Shown here piece by piece: positions 33,700 to 48,972 of a stretch of 64,000 nt of DNA. The notes beneath the pieces were generated by a model. It had not been told where the DNA came from, did no database searches, and saw only the letters and a list, made by a program, of their open reading frames with translations. The stretch spans positions 134,744,854 to 134,808,853 of the forward strand of contig JAIOJX010000031.1 of the NCBI GenBank assembly GCA_022376925.1, read 5' to 3'. Source of the DNA: Tragulus kanchil (lineage: Eukaryota > Chordata > Mammalia > Artiodactyla > Tragulidae). The first letter of the stretch is position 1; each line of letters opens with the position of its first letter. A program made the translations under genes and the position numbers.

Positions 33700-33935
33700 A
33701 GAAATGATTGAATCTGTCACTGCATGGTGCTCTAGAGCCTGGGAATGGAAACTGCTGAGCCCAAGAGCTGCAACTACAGCAGCCTGAGTGCCCTGGAGCC
33801 TATGCTCCGCAGCAGGAGAAGCCACAGCCGTGAGAGGCCTGCTTACCACAACTGGAGAAATGGCTGCGTAGCAATGGAAACCCAGCACAGCCAAAAATAA
33901 ATCAATTAAATTATAAAAATAAATACATAAAAGGA
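33700..33935 (+). repeat. CHR-1-like SINE body and tail
   Basis: 'gagcctatgctccgcagcag' ... 'cccagcacagccaaaaataa' then an A-rich tail, typical of the CHR-1 3' part. Confidence 0.65.
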
Positions 33936-33989
33936 ATACTTTAAGTGTTTCTTTTCATGATGTGCTTACTTTTCTTTTTTCTTTTCTTT

Positions 33990-34155
33990 TTTTTTTTTTA
34001 ATATTTATTTATTTGGCTGTGCTGGATCTTAGTTTGGGGACCTGGAATCTTTAATTGCAGCATGTGGGATCTAGTTTCCTGACCAGGGATCGAACCCAGG
34101 CCCCCTGCATCTGGAGCAAAGAGTCTTAGCCACTGGCCCACCAGGGAAGTTCCAA
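33990..34155 (-). repeat. CHR SINE
   Basis: Minus-strand head 'gaacttccctggtgggccag' with the 'tatttatttatttggctgtg' tail end. Confidence 0.75.
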
Positions 34156-34596
34156 TGCACTTACTTTTCTTTTTCCTATCTTTACATATAATTCTTTTTT
34201 AGCCTGGAAAAAAATTTAGTTTATTCAGTGTCTACTTTTCTGTAAGTGATCATTAACTTCTGTAACAGGCTTTGGTGGTCTTGTATAATCAAGTCATTTT
34301 TTTCTAAATATTAATATAATGTGAACTTTTTAAAACATTGATACCACAATTATTAGATGATAATAATTCACAAATTGTTTCTTTTTATAATGTGTTTCAG
34401 ATTTCTTGGAGACCTACTTGCTTTCTCATCTTTCCCTTTGAATTAAAAAAGCTCTTTGGTATGTAATAAAGAATTTTAAACCTTTTTGGTGAGGACTTGG
34501 TAAAGTTTTCAGTGGTCTTTTATATTAACAGACTAATTCTAGTTTTATCAGTCAGTCTAATATTTTGTTTTCTCCCTTTCTGTGTGTCCTGCTAAG

Positions 34597-34647
34597 AGGA
34601 AGAGGAGGAAACAGAAAGAAAAGGAGTCAGGAATGGCTATTTCTCAG
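34597..34647 (+). CDS. Module B KZNF exon 2, with start codon
   Basis: A polypyrimidine tract and acceptor (tcctgctaag) precede 34597; the exon ends at 34647 with CAG and the donor GTAAAG. ATG at 34633 gives M-A-I-S-Q in phase 0. A MA-x-SQ start spliced to the KRAB box is the standard organisation of KRAB-A zinc-finger genes, and the phase fits the KRAB exon at 41127. No duplicate of this exon is present. Confidence 0.8.
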
Positions 34648-34839
34648 GTAAAGTCATATTCTCAGTTGACAGTCTGTCCTGCCTGAAATACCTTTCTTTG
34701 GATTCTTTCTTCTTCCCTGGCTGCAAAGTATACTGCCTGACATTTGAACATCCATCATTTTTTTCAAGAATATTTTGGCTGCTTAGTGGCTTTTGAGATT
34801 TCTTATGAATTTAGGAATGATTTTTTTTTTTTTGTAACT

Positions 34840-34940
34840 GCAAAAAATGACAAAGGAATTCCTCAGATCTGTGCACCATGCTACCTAGAGTGGAAGCCTG
34901 GAGTCCTAAGTCCTAACCACTGGACCATCAGGGATGTCTC
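34840..34940 (-). repeat. CHR SINE fragment
   Basis: Ends with 'ccactggaccatcaggga'. Short and decayed. Confidence 0.55.
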
Positions 34941-35149
34941 TCATTTGGTCTTTTTTTGTTTTGTTCTTTTAAGAAAAATTTTGCAGTCAGATCTCATTAG
35001 CTTGATTTTTGTAGTTGCTGCTTCTAAGCAAAAAAAGTGTTATCCATTTTTAATCACCTTGTTTGCCTCTGAATTTTCATTTAAAAATTTGAGTGATGGA
35101 TATGCCAGGTCTTGTCTTCTGGGTTACAAATGAAGGCTTTTTCTTTTTT

Positions 35150-35400
35150 TTTTTGACTCTAAGTCATAGTTTATTTTCATCCATCTTTATTCTTTGGCCT
35201 TTGTGGGCCTCCTGTTGCAGTGACCTCGCTCATTGCAGAGCACTGGCTCTGGGCATAGGCGCTCTAGAGCGCTGGCTTGTAATTGGACACACTGACCCAG
35301 CCGCTCTGCAGCACATGGGATCTTCCTGGGCCATGGGTCAAACTGGTGTCCTTTGCACTGCAAGGCGGACTCTACCCACTGGACCACCAGGGAAGCCCAA
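35150..35400 (-). repeat. tRNA-derived SINE, short subfamily
   Basis: Minus-strand copy from 'gggcttccctggtggtccag' at 35398 to the 'aagatggatgaaaataaa' end. Open frames are SINE-derived. Confidence 0.8.
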
Positions 35401-35499
35401 GGCATTTTTTTTTTTTTAAATCATATACTTTTAGTGCATTTAAAAACATTTTTTTTATCTTTTTAATTGAAGGATAATAGCTTTACAGAGTTTTGTTGT

Positions 35500-35670
35500 T
35501 TACTGCCAAACATCAACATATTTACCTTTTTTCTCATACTTTTAAAATTTATTTTTAATTGGAGGATAATTGCTTTACAATGTTGTGTTGATTTCTGCCA
35601 TTCAACAGTATGAGTAAGCCATGGGTGTGTATATATATATCTCTTCCCTCTTGAGCCTTCCTCCCACCAT
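35500..35670 (-). mobile_element. L1 3' UTR fragment, antisense
   Basis: 'tttttaattggaggataatt' and 'ttacaatgttgtgttgattt' are typical ruminant L1 3' end text in reverse. Confidence 0.65.
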
Positions 35671-35874
35671 AATTTGCTCATTTTAAAAACGTAGTCCCAA
35701 AGAAATAAATTAAAAAAAACAACAACCACGTAGTCCCCAGTCCATTAGTACAGGGTATGTTTCTATATATGTCTCCAGAGACTTTTGTTTTAAAGAAAGT
35801 GCAATACTTTTCAGTGTATAAGTCTTACACCTTGGCTGATCTTTTTCCTAAGTTTTCCCTTTTTGCTAATGATT

Positions 35875-36145
35875 TATTTATTTCTGGCTGTGCTAGGTCT
35901 TTGTCTCTGAAGGACTTTTCTTTAGTTGCAGAGAGTGGGAGCTACTCTCTAGTTGCAACATGTGGACGTCTCATTTGGTGGCTACTCTTGTAGAGCACAG
36001 GCTCCAGCTTACGGGCCCCATAGTTGTGGAACATGGGCTTAGTTGCTTGATGGCATGTGGGATCTTCCAGGATCAGGGATCGAATACATGTTCTATTGTC
36101 CATTGGCAGGCAGATTCTTAACCATTGGACCACCAGAGAAGTCCC
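35875..36145 (-). repeat. CHR-1-like SINE
   Basis: Minus-strand full-length CHR-type element from 'gggacttctctggtggtcca' to a short 'aaataaat' end; a further fragment of the same type lies at 36280-36420. Confidence 0.7.
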
Positions 36146-36739
36146 TCCTGAGTTTTCTATAGGAAAACTACTACTCTCTGATTTTCTGTTTAAATTGTTC
36201 ATTGTGTGTAGAAATGGAAGTCATTTTCGTGTACTGATATTTTATGCTGCAGCTTTTCTAAAGTTTTATTGTTATTTATTTTGTTGTTTACTTTTGACTG
36301 CTTGGTTTCTGTGGCTGCGCTTGGGTCTTTGTGGCTGCACCAGGGGTTTCTCTAGTTAGGGTGAGCGGAGCCTATTCTTTAGTTTCTGCGCGCGGGTTTC
36401 TCACTGCGATGGCTTCTCTTATTATGGAACACATTTGAGATTTACCTTGTAGTAAGTGAAATGAACACAGTTTTACCGTAGTTTGTACGTTTTTTGTCAC
36501 TGCCTTTCTGTGGGGTCGGAATGAACACTGACCTTTTCTAGTTCTGTAGCCACTGTTGAAGTCTTGAAATTCGCTAGCATATTGAGTGCAGCACTTAAAC
36601 AGCATCATCATTTAGGATTTGAAATAGCGCAGTTGGAATTCCATCACCCACCTCTACTAGCTCTGTTAATAGGAATGCTTCCTAAGGTCCTCCCTCTTGA
36701 CTCCTCACTCCTGAATTTCTGGCTCTAGGTGAGTGGCCA

Positions 36740-37325
36740 CACCATTATGGTTATCCAGGTCATTAAGACCTTTTTTGTACAATTCTTCTGTGTATTCTTC
36801 TTACGTGTTCTTAATATCTTCCGTTTCTCTTAGGTCCTTGCCCATTTTCTGTCCTTTATTGCGCCCATCCTTGCATGAAATGTTCCCTTGGTATCTCCAA
36901 TATCCTTGAAGAGATCTCTAGTCTTTTCTGTTGTTTTCCTCTATTTCTTTGCATTGTTCACTTAAGAAGGCTCTGCATTCAGTTGACTATATCTTTCCCT
37001 CTCTTCTTTGCTTTTTGCTTCTCTCCTTAGTTCTTTGTAAGGGCTCCTCAGACAACCACTTTGACTTCTTGCATTTCTTTTTCTTTGGGAAAACTTCCTA
37101 TACAGTATTAGAAACCTCTGTCCATAGTTCTTCAGGCTCTTTTTTCTGTCTACCACATCTAATCACTGGAATCTATTTGTTACTTCCACTGTGTAATCAT
37201 AAGGAATTTGATTTAGGTCATACCTGAATGTGGTTTCCCCTACTTTCTTCAATTTCAGTCTAAATTTTGCAATAAGGAGTTCATGATCTGACTCAGTCAG
37301 TTCTAAGTCTTGTTTTGCTGATGGC
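36740..37325 (-). mobile_element. BovB LINE ORF2 region, antisense
   Basis: Long stretch of BovB reverse-transcriptase reading-frame text in reverse complement ('ggtcattaagaccttttttg', 'ggaatttgatttaggtcata'). Decayed, no open frame. Strong ruminant marker. Confidence 0.88.
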
Positions 37326-37330
37326 AGTAT

Positions 37331-37545
37331 TCTTAGGCTTCCCTGGTGGCTTAGATGGTAAAGAGTCTACCTGCAATGTGGGAGACTTGGTTCAGTCTCT
37401 GAGTTGGGAAGATCCCCTGGGACAGGGACCAGCTACCCACTCCAGTGTGCTGCCTGGTGAATTCCATGGACAGAAGATCCTGGCAGGCTACAGTCCATGG
37501 AGCTGCAAAGAATCGGACATGACTGGGAGAGCTCCACTTTGACCT
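37331..37545 (+). repeat. Bov-tA SINE
   Basis: 'cttccctggtggcttagatg' head, B-box region and BovB-derived 3' end ('gctacagtccatggagctgc ... gacatgactgggagag'). Inserted next to the BovB fragment. Ruminant-specific. Confidence 0.9.
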
Positions 37546-37559
37546 CAAGTTGTAGTTTT

Positions 37560-38142
37560 GTTTTGTGGGTTTTTTTGTCCAGTCCAGGTCCTTATTTTTA
37601 TACCTATCAGGCCATGAATTCACAGGGAATGGGCTCCAACAGCTTGGGCTCCTTTCCATTGGTACTTTCCATTGGTCCTCACGAAGTGTGCTTCCCTGGG
37701 TGGAGCATGCTGGCGCTTCAGCTGAACCCAAGTCACTTTCTCTTTGGCTTCCTTCTTTTTCTGGTCATTTTCCTTCACTCGTTTCAGGAAGCTATCTCGG
37801 CTCTTAGGGTACTTAATATGCTCGATATGCACGTTAATTCTCTTGACAAGAATCTTGCCTTTCACTTGTTTGTTTACAATGATGCCAACAGCATGCTGAG
37901 TAACATGGTAGACTCTCCCAGTTTTGCCATGGTAACATTTATGGGGCTTTCCTTTTTTAACAGTACCCATTCCCTTGATATCTACAATATCCCCCTTCTT
38001 GTATATGCACATGTATGTGACCAAAGGAACGTCTCCATGGTTCCTAAAAGGTCTTGACAACATGTAGTGGGTGCCCCTCCTCTTTCCCTTTGTGTTGGTC
38101 ATTTTGGTGAATTACTGGAAGATAGTGTTTCCAGCCGAAAGG
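37560..38142 (-). pseudogene. RPL21P: RPL21 processed retrocopy (ribosomal protein eL21)
   Basis: Antisense retrocopy of the 60S ribosomal protein mRNA. On the minus strand it begins with a CCTTTCGG 5' UTR start, then ATG at 38102 and 160 codons beginning [19 protein letters not shown]. Most of the protein is intact. A 13-bp tandem duplication at 37652-37664 / 37665-37677 shifts the frame after VRTNGK and replaces the normal C-terminus; the original 3' UTR still follows. It has no introns, a degenerate A-rich end, and a perfect 14-bp target duplication 'caagttgtagtttt' at 37546-37559 and 38143-38156: an L1-made retrocopy inside the KZNF intron. Confidence 0.93.
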
Positions 38143-38156
38143 CAAGTTGTAGTTTT

Positions 38157-41285
<3,129 letters not shown>

Positions 41286-42112
41286 TGAATTTTCAGTATC
41301 TCTGCATTTTCCATTGTACACCTCTTGGGAGCCCTGATTTTACTTGACTTGTGAAAACCCTGTAGATTCAGACATGAAAAGCTTTAGGATACAGCATCAA
41401 GAGATTACATCTACGTTTTTCTCTGATGGTCTGCCAACTTCATGATACATCAGGAGTTGTTCCAGAGTGTATGTAGTTATAAAGATCAATGAAGGGGCTT
41501 CCCCTGGTGGTCCAGTGGGTAAGGACACCACCGTGTCCTTTGCACCACTTGCACCACTTACCCCTTGCACCACCGCAGTGCAAGGCGCCGGTTCCATCCC
41601 TGGCCTGGGAAGATCCCAGTGATCTAACACTTTTATCTCTGTAGGATAGGCACGTATCTTTCTCTGCTGAGCTATGATGTTGATTAAAAAAAAGTTCATA
41701 CCTATGAAACAATTAGAATATTGTATAGCATCCTTGAAGTATTTGAACACTGTTGGTCATTGTTGTTGTTCTCATCATCAGAGTTTAAGACTTTGTCTTT
41801 TTTATAAACACTGTTGACTCTGTTGTTTCTGAAGCCACCACTCCTAGTATGGCTCCTCTAGATACTGAATAGTGGTCAGCATGTGAAACACAGTCTAATA
41901 CTTCCGGAGAAACAGGTCATTGTTGAGTCTGATTTACGTGTATTTCATGTAGTGTCCACAAAAATGGGCAATGACTTACCTACACATTGGACATTTGTCA
42001 GCCCCTACGTTGATTAGAGGTTGTCATAGTCTCTGTGTGAAAGCATAAGGAGTTAAAATTAGAGACCCAGAATTTCCTCCAAATAGCTTTCCATGAATTT
42101 ATCAGAATATGA

Positions 42113-42370
<258 letters not shown>

Positions 42371-42501
42371 TGAATTTTCAGTATCTCTGCATTTTCCATT
42401 GTACACCTCTTGGGAGCCCTGATTTTACTTGACTTGTGAAAACCCTGTAGATTCAGACATGAAAAGCTTTAGGATACAGCATCAAGAGATTACATCTACG
42501 T

Positions 42502-44716
42502 TTTTCTCTGATGGTCTGCCAACTTCATGATACATCAGGAGTTGTTCCAGAGTGTATGTAGTTATAAAGATCAATGAAGGGGCTTCCCCTGGTGGTCCAG
42601 TGGGTAAGGACACCACCGTGTCCTTTGCACCACTTGCACCACTTACCCCTTGCACCACCGCAGTGCAAGGGGCGCCGGTTCCATCCCTGGCCTGGGAAGA
42701 TCCCATGTGCCGCGGAGCGGCTAGACTGATGTGTCCAGTTACCGAGCCGGAGCTCTGGAGCACATGCGCCCAGAGCCAGCACTCTGCAGCAACAGACGCC
42801 ACCACAATGGGAGGCCCACAGGAGCCAAGGAACAAAGGCGGATGAAAATAGAGAAATGAGGGCTTCCCCTGGTGGTCCAGCGGGTAAGGACACCGCCTTG
42901 CAGTGCAAGGGACGCCAGTTCGATCCCTGGCCTGGGAAGATCCCACGTGCCGCGGAGCGGCTGGACTGATGCGTCCAATCACGGAGCCGGAGCTCTGGAG
43001 CGCATGGGCCCAGAGCTGGCGCTCTGCGACAACAGACGCCACCGCGATGGGAGGCCCGCAGGAGCCAAAGAACAAAGACGGATGAAAATAGAGAAATGAA
43101 AGACCAATAGAAGTGGCCCGCCCGCTCCCCTCCCTCCCCAACCTGACCCCCGCCCAAAATAAATAAATAAATAAAAAAATCTTAAAAAAAAAAAAAAAAA
43201 AAATAGAGAAATGAAAGACCAATAGAAGTGGCCTGCTCACTCCCCTCCCTCCCCAACCCAACACCTGCCCAAAATAAATAAATAAATAAATCTTAAAAAA
43301 AAAAAAAAGATCAATGGAAAACTTTTAATATACCCCTTTTATTATTTCCTACCCATGTCCTTTTGGTTTAGAAATCTTAGGAAAAGAGGTACTTTTCTGT
43401 ACATTATACTGTTCCCTCTGTATTCAGAAGGAGATGAATAGCAGGTGAATTCTGGAAATATTTTTATACTTCCATCTGTATTCCCATCAATCCTCAGTTG
43501 AGCAAGGGACTAGAATTCTGGAAAAGCCTCAGCAAATCATGTTTCTTTCCTCTTATGTGGAAGTACTCTGTTTCTTTTCTGAATATTCAGCCCTGGTCCG
43601 TGCAGAGTGAGGAACATGCCTTTAGTTTTCTCTGATGGTCTGCCAACTTCATGATACATCAGGAGTTGTTCCAGAGTGTATGTAGTTATAAAGATCAATG
43701 AAGGGGCTTCCCCTGGTGGTCCAGTGGGTAAGGACACCACCGTGTCCTTTGCACCACTTGCACCACTTACCCCTTGCACCACCGCAGTGCAAGGGGCGCC
43801 GGTTCCATCCCTGGCCTGGGAAGATCCCATGTGCCGCGGAGCGGCTAGACTGATGTGTCCAGTTACCGAGCCGGAGCTCTGGAGCACATGCGCCCAGAGC
43901 CAGCACTCTGCAGCAACAGACGCCACCACAATGGGAGGCCCACAGGAGCCAAGGAACAAAGGCGGATGAAAATAGAGAAATGAGGGCTTCCCCTGGTGGT
44001 CCAGCGGGTAAGGACACCGCCTTGCAGTGCAAGGGACGCCAGTTCGATCCCTGGCCTGGGAAGATCCCACGTGCCGCGGAGCGGCTGGACTGATGCGTCC
44101 AATCACGGAGCCGGAGCTCTGGAGCGCATGGGCCCAGAGCTGGCGCTCTGCGACAACAGACGCCACCGCGATGGGAGGCCCGCAGGAGCCAAAGAACAAA
44201 GACGGATGAAAATAGAGAAATGAAAGACCAATAGAAGTGGCCCGCCCGCTCCCCTCCCTCCCCAGCCTGACCCCCGCCCAAAATACATAAATAAATAAAT
44301 AAATCTTTAAAAAAAAAAAAAAAGAAAATAGAGAAATGAAAGACCAATAGAAGTGGCCCGCCCACTCCCGTCCCTCCCCAACCCAACACCTGCCCAAAAA
44401 TAAATAATAAAATAAATAAATCTTAAAAAAAAAAAAAAGATCAATGGAAAACTTTTAATATACCCCTTTTATTATTTCCTACCCATGTCCTTTTGGTTTA
44501 GAAATCTTAGGAAAAGAGGTACTTTTCTGTACATTATACTGTTCCCTCTGTATTCAGAAGGAGATGAATAGCAGGTGAATTCTGGAAATATTTTTATACT
44601 TCCATCTGTATTCCCATCAATCCTCAGTTGAGCAAGGGACTAGAATTCTGGAAAAGCCTCAGCAAATCATGTTTCTTTCCTCTTATGTGGAAGTACTCTG
44701 TTTCTTTTCTGAATAT
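42502..44716. repeat. Tandem duplication D12 (42502-43586 / 43626-44716)
   Basis: Direct repeat, shift 1124-1130, holding the nested SINEs. Copy 1 lacks 27 bp present at 44717-44743, and the poly(A) tracts differ in length. Confidence 0.88.
42578..43305 (+). repeat. Nested SINEs: long C-rich SINE inside another SINE
   Basis: The outer SINE starts at about 42578 with target duplication 'aaagatcaatg' at about 42567 and 43306. It carries an internal expansion of 'ttgcaccac' units near its head. At 42860 a second SINE of the same family is inserted, bounded by 'aaaatagagaaatga'. Module A has an empty site near 8187. The second copy of the arrangement at 43702-44440 is D12. Long open frames across it are SINE-derived. 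Confidence 0.85.
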
Positions 44717-44839
44717 ATTACCCACCTTGTAACAAGACAAAAAGCCCTGGTCCGTGCAGAGTGAGGAACATGCCTTTGAGGAGTAACAGGCCAGATCTTG
44801 GAAGGGCCAAGGGGAGGTCTCATTATTAATAGTATGTGC

Positions 44840-45135
44840 AGGGGCTTTCCTGGTGGGCCAGTGGTTAGGAATCTACCTGCCAGTGCAGGGGACAAAAGTT
44901 CGATCCCTGGTCCAGGAAGGTCCCACATGCCTTGAGGCAACTACGCCTGCCCTCTAGAACCTATTAGCTGCAACATCAGAGCCTGCGTGCACACCTAGAG
45001 TCCATGCCCTGCACCAAGAGAGGCCGCTGCAGTGAGAGGCCGTGCACCGCAATGAAGACCCAGCCTGGCCAAGAAAAAGTAGTGCTCAGGCAATGTAAGA
45101 AAGAATGATTTAAAAAATAAGAAATAAATAAAAAA
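44840..45135 (+). repeat. CHR-1-like SINE
   Basis: 'gggctttcctggtgggccag' head to 'gccaagaaaaagtag' and an A-rich tail, full length. Confidence 0.75.
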
Positions 45136-46020
45136 ATAAAGCTATTGCCAAGGTCTAAATGCAGTTTCCGACAGGCAGAAATCACATCTTTCATGTACAC
45201 ACTTCTTTAAGAAAAAAAAAATAGTGTGTGCAGACTTGCCCTCATCAGAAATTCTGTGGGAAATACAAGCATTTGTTCAGTATTTGACACTCACAGGAAA
45301 TTTTTCTTCTCTGTAACTTATATGTGGGGTGGGTTTACTGGTTGACAGATTATTTTGATGATGAAGAATACTATCCCTCATATTGTAATATTTTCCTGCT
45401 ACATAGAAAATCCCCACTTCACGCTATAGTGAAGTTGTCTGCATATTCTACAATATGAAATAGGAAGTATCACCAGAGCCTGGCTGATAAATCTTTACCG
45501 GTGATTTTCTGGTTGTCAGGAATGTCACCTAAACCTGTCTCAGTGGCATTGTGACACTGATGTTCACATGTCCCGTGACCATCTCCTTCCATTCTCAGTA
45601 AATGGCATAGGAATTTCCTCTCAGGGTAACATTGTCCACGTTCCCATCCTCACATTTGTGAGGCTGTTGTTTAAACTGTTACTGATGCCATCTTTTGGTC
45701 ACCAGTGTGCCATTGTTCTTTCTACATCAGTAGCTAATGTTTTGAAACATCTAAATCAGGTAACTTATGAAGTGGAATGGTACTTCATTAGGAACCATAA
45801 TTCATTTTTTGTATCATAGACTTTCTGTGGTCCTTACCCCCTTTAGGATGTCATTGGACCAGAGAGTTTATTTCTCATGTCTCTGTTGTATGCCACTGGT
45901 GTCACTATCTTTATGGTCATACCACACTGCTTGGGTTAGTTTTAGTTTCTAAGAGCTCTAAAATAATAGTGAAAACTCCAACTTTGTTCTTTATAACCTT
46001 GGTTTTGCTGTTGAGTCTCT
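45136..46020 (+). other. Module B intron 3, paralogous to module A
   Basis: 45340-45620 aligns with 8500-8800. No exon. A KRAB-B exon was sought here and not found. Confidence 0.6.
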
Positions 46021-46024
46021 CTCT

Positions 46025-46210
46025 CTCTTTTTTTTAATTGGGCTATATTTGTTTTATAGTGTTGCACTATTCGGTGTACAGTGAGGTTATCGTTATATGT
46101 TTTTACAATTTTCTTGTTTACAGGTATACATAATCCCCAAACAGTCACAGGTATATCTCTGACCCCTCCCCTCTGAGCCCTCTCTCCCTTTTCCCCCTTC
46201 CCACCCCTCA
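46025..46210 (-). mobile_element. L1 3' end fragment, antisense
   Basis: 'attgggctatatttgtttta' and the C/T-rich 'tctgacccctcccctctgag' are typical reverse-strand L1 3' UTR text. Confidence 0.6.
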
Positions 46211-46279
46211 GGTGTCTCTTTTAAAAAAAATTTAAAAATTATCGTCAGAGTAAAAGGTAGACTTAGAGCCCCCTAGCAT

Positions 46280-46382
46280 GCTAGTTCCCAGCTAGATCTA
46301 GTTGCCTGACCAGGGATGGAACCCAGCTCCCCTGCATTGAGAGTGGTGAAGTCTTAGCCTCTGGACCACCAGGAATGTCCCT
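46280..46382 (-). repeat. CHR SINE fragment
   Basis: Minus-strand head 'gggacattcctggtggtcca' with 'ccaggcaactagatctagc' downstream; truncated. Confidence 0.65.
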
Positions 46383-46403
46383 CAGTGTCTTTTGAGGTTG
46401 CAT

Positions 46404-48562
46404 TTGAGTCTTAGGATGGATTTGTCTTTTTTTCAGGATACACTATCAGGGTTTTATTAGGGACTGGGTTGAATCTGTTGATCATTTACATGAGTTTGGG
46501 GGCATTCAGGGTGGTTTGACCATTGACCACTTGGGGTAATATTTGAACCCTGACCATATTTACTTCCAATCCATAAACTTGGGGTGTCTTTGCATTAATT
46601 TGTGTCTTTTCAGATGTTTTTCCACTGTGTTTTTAGTTCACAGAGCATGGATCCTTATCCCATAAAGTTTTGCCAAATACATTTTTTTCTTTTAAATTTT
46701 TGGCCAGCTTTATTGGTCTTTATTTATTTTTTATCCATCTTTGTTCTTTGGCCTGTGTGAGCCTCCCATTGCAGTGGCCTTTCCTGTACCAGAGCACCGG
46801 CTCTGGGCGCATGTGCTCCAGAGCTGGCTTGCAATTGGACACACCAGTCCAGCCGCTCCACGGCATGTGAGACCTTCCCGTGCCAGGGATCGAACTGGCA
46901 CCCCTTGACATGCAAGGCGAACTCTACCCACTGGACCACCAGGGAAGCCCCTAAATACTTTCTTTAATGGTATTTTAAATGCAGTTGTTTTCTGATTTCG
47001 TTCTTGATTTTTTATTGTTAAGATATAGAAACAGTATTAATTGACTTTTGTTTGTTGGTTTTTGTATATTGTCATTTTTCTGAGTTTTTATTTTTATCAA
47101 GTATTTTTATTTTTTTTGCAGAGTATTCAAGACCTTTTTTTTTTTGGCCATACCATGCGGTTTGTGGGATCCTAGTTCCCCAGTATTTAGATAGGCTAGC
47201 TAAAAGAACACTGTCATGTTTATTAGCAAGGAATGTTGACATTAATATTTTATATACCAACATTTGTTACCTAATTACTAGTTTAGTTAATACCATAGTT
47301 TTTCTTATTTTTTAATTTAAAAAAAAAATTTTTTTTATACCCAAAACATTTTTATTAGGGGATAGCCAAAGGACAATGTCGTGATAGTTTCAGATGAACA
47401 GTGAAGGGCTTTATATCCATGCTGATGATATCCGTGGTGACAATGTCCTGAAATTGTTCAGACTTTAGCAAAGGGGGGCTTTATATCCATGCTGAGTCTT
47501 AGGATGGATTTGTCTTTTTTTCAGGATACACTATCAGGGTTTTATTAGGGACTGGGTTGAATCTGTTGATCATTTACATGAGTTTGGGGGCATTCAGGGT
47601 GGTTTGACCATTGACCACTTGGGGTAATATTTGAACCCTGACCATATTTACTTCCAATCCATAAACTTGGGGTGTCTTTGCATTAATTTGTGTCTTTTCA
47701 GATGTTTTTCCACTGTGTTTTTAGTTCACAGAGCATGGATCCTTATCCCATAAAGTTTTGCCAAATACATTTTTTTCTTTTAAATTTTTGGCCAGCTTTA
47801 TTGGTCTTTATTTATTTTTTATCCATCTTTGTTCTTTGGCCTGTGTGAGCCTCCCATTGCAGTGGCCTTTCCTGTACCAGAGCACCGGCTCTGGGCGCAT
47901 GTGCTCCAGAGCGCTGGCTTGCAATTGGACACACCAGTCCAGCCGCTCCACGGCATGTGAGACCTTCCCGTGCCAGGGATCGAACTGGCACCCCTTGACA
48001 TGCAAGGCGAACTCTACCCACTGGACCACCAGGGAAGCCCCTAAATACTTTCTTTAATGGTATTTTAAATGCAGTTGTTTTCTGATTTCGTTCTTGATTT
48101 TTTATTGTTAAGATATAGAAACAGTATTAATTGACTTTTGTTTGTTGGTTTTTGTATATTGTCATTTTTCTGAGTTTTTATTTTTATCAAGTATTTTTAT
48201 TTTTTTTGCAGAGTATTCAAGACCTTTTTTTTTTTGGCCATACCATGCGGTTTGTGGGATCCTAGTTCCCCAGTATTTAGATAGGCTAGCTAAAAGAACA
48301 CTGTCATGTTTATTAGCAAGGAATGTTGACATTAATATTTTATATACCAACATTTGTTACCTAATTACTAGTTTAGTTAATACCATAGTTTTTCTTATTT
48401 TTTAATTTAAAAAAAAAATTTTTTTTATACCCAAAACATTTTTATTAGGGTATAGCCAAATGACAATTTTGTGATAGTTTCAGATGAACAGTGAAGGGGC
48501 TTTATATCCATGCTGATGATATCCGTGGTGACAATGTCCTGAAATTGTTCAGACTTTAGCAA
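46404..48562. repeat. Tandem duplication D13 (46404-47471 / 47492-48562)
   Basis: Direct repeat, shift 1088-1090, including one short-subfamily SINE. Copies differ by small indels ('gagctggc' versus 'gagcgctggc'). Confidence 0.9.
46695..46950 (-). repeat. tRNA-derived SINE, short subfamily
   Basis: Minus-strand copy ending 'gggcttccctggtggtccag' at about 46950; repeated at 47783-48040 by D13. Confidence 0.8.
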
Positions 48563-48918
48563 ACGCTTTCTGCTGGCCAAGAGATCTTCATTCTGAAATC
48601 ATACTCTCCCTCCTTTACAGTGCTGTTGATCTGATTACTTTGCTCTGCATGTGTGTCTACAAAATAGACTGAGCCATCTCCTGATGGTCTTCTCCCGGTT
48701 TTTCCTTCTGCTTTCTTCTAAGAACAGTATTGCATAGTCTTCTGAAATATAATATATGCTTTTATTGAGCATATATATGCATGGGAGTATGGATGTTGGA
48801 ATGTTTCGTTTAGTTTGATGCATTGCATAGCCAGTAGTATAGTAGATTACAAGTTAATTTCCTTCTGCAGTGTTTGAATCTCTTTTGTTTCTTTCCCATA
48901 CTTGTCCCATACTTCGAT

Positions 48919-48972
48919 CTACTGCTCCATTTTTAACTAGTCTAATTCCCCTAGTTAAAAATGGAGCAGTAG
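48919..48972. repeat. Perfect 22-bp inverted repeat (hairpin)
   Basis: Arms 48919-48940 and 48951-48972 are perfect reverse complements with a 10-base loop. The paralogous module A site near 11400 lacks it. Confidence 0.95.

Noticed and set aside
37497..38057. 186-codon plus-strand frame
   Set aside because: Antisense shadow of the RPL21 retrocopy.
42482..44397. Long minus-strand open frames of 210-286 codons
   Set aside because: They run through SINE sequence on the strand opposite to the SINEs, with no start context, splice support or protein family. SINE artefacts.
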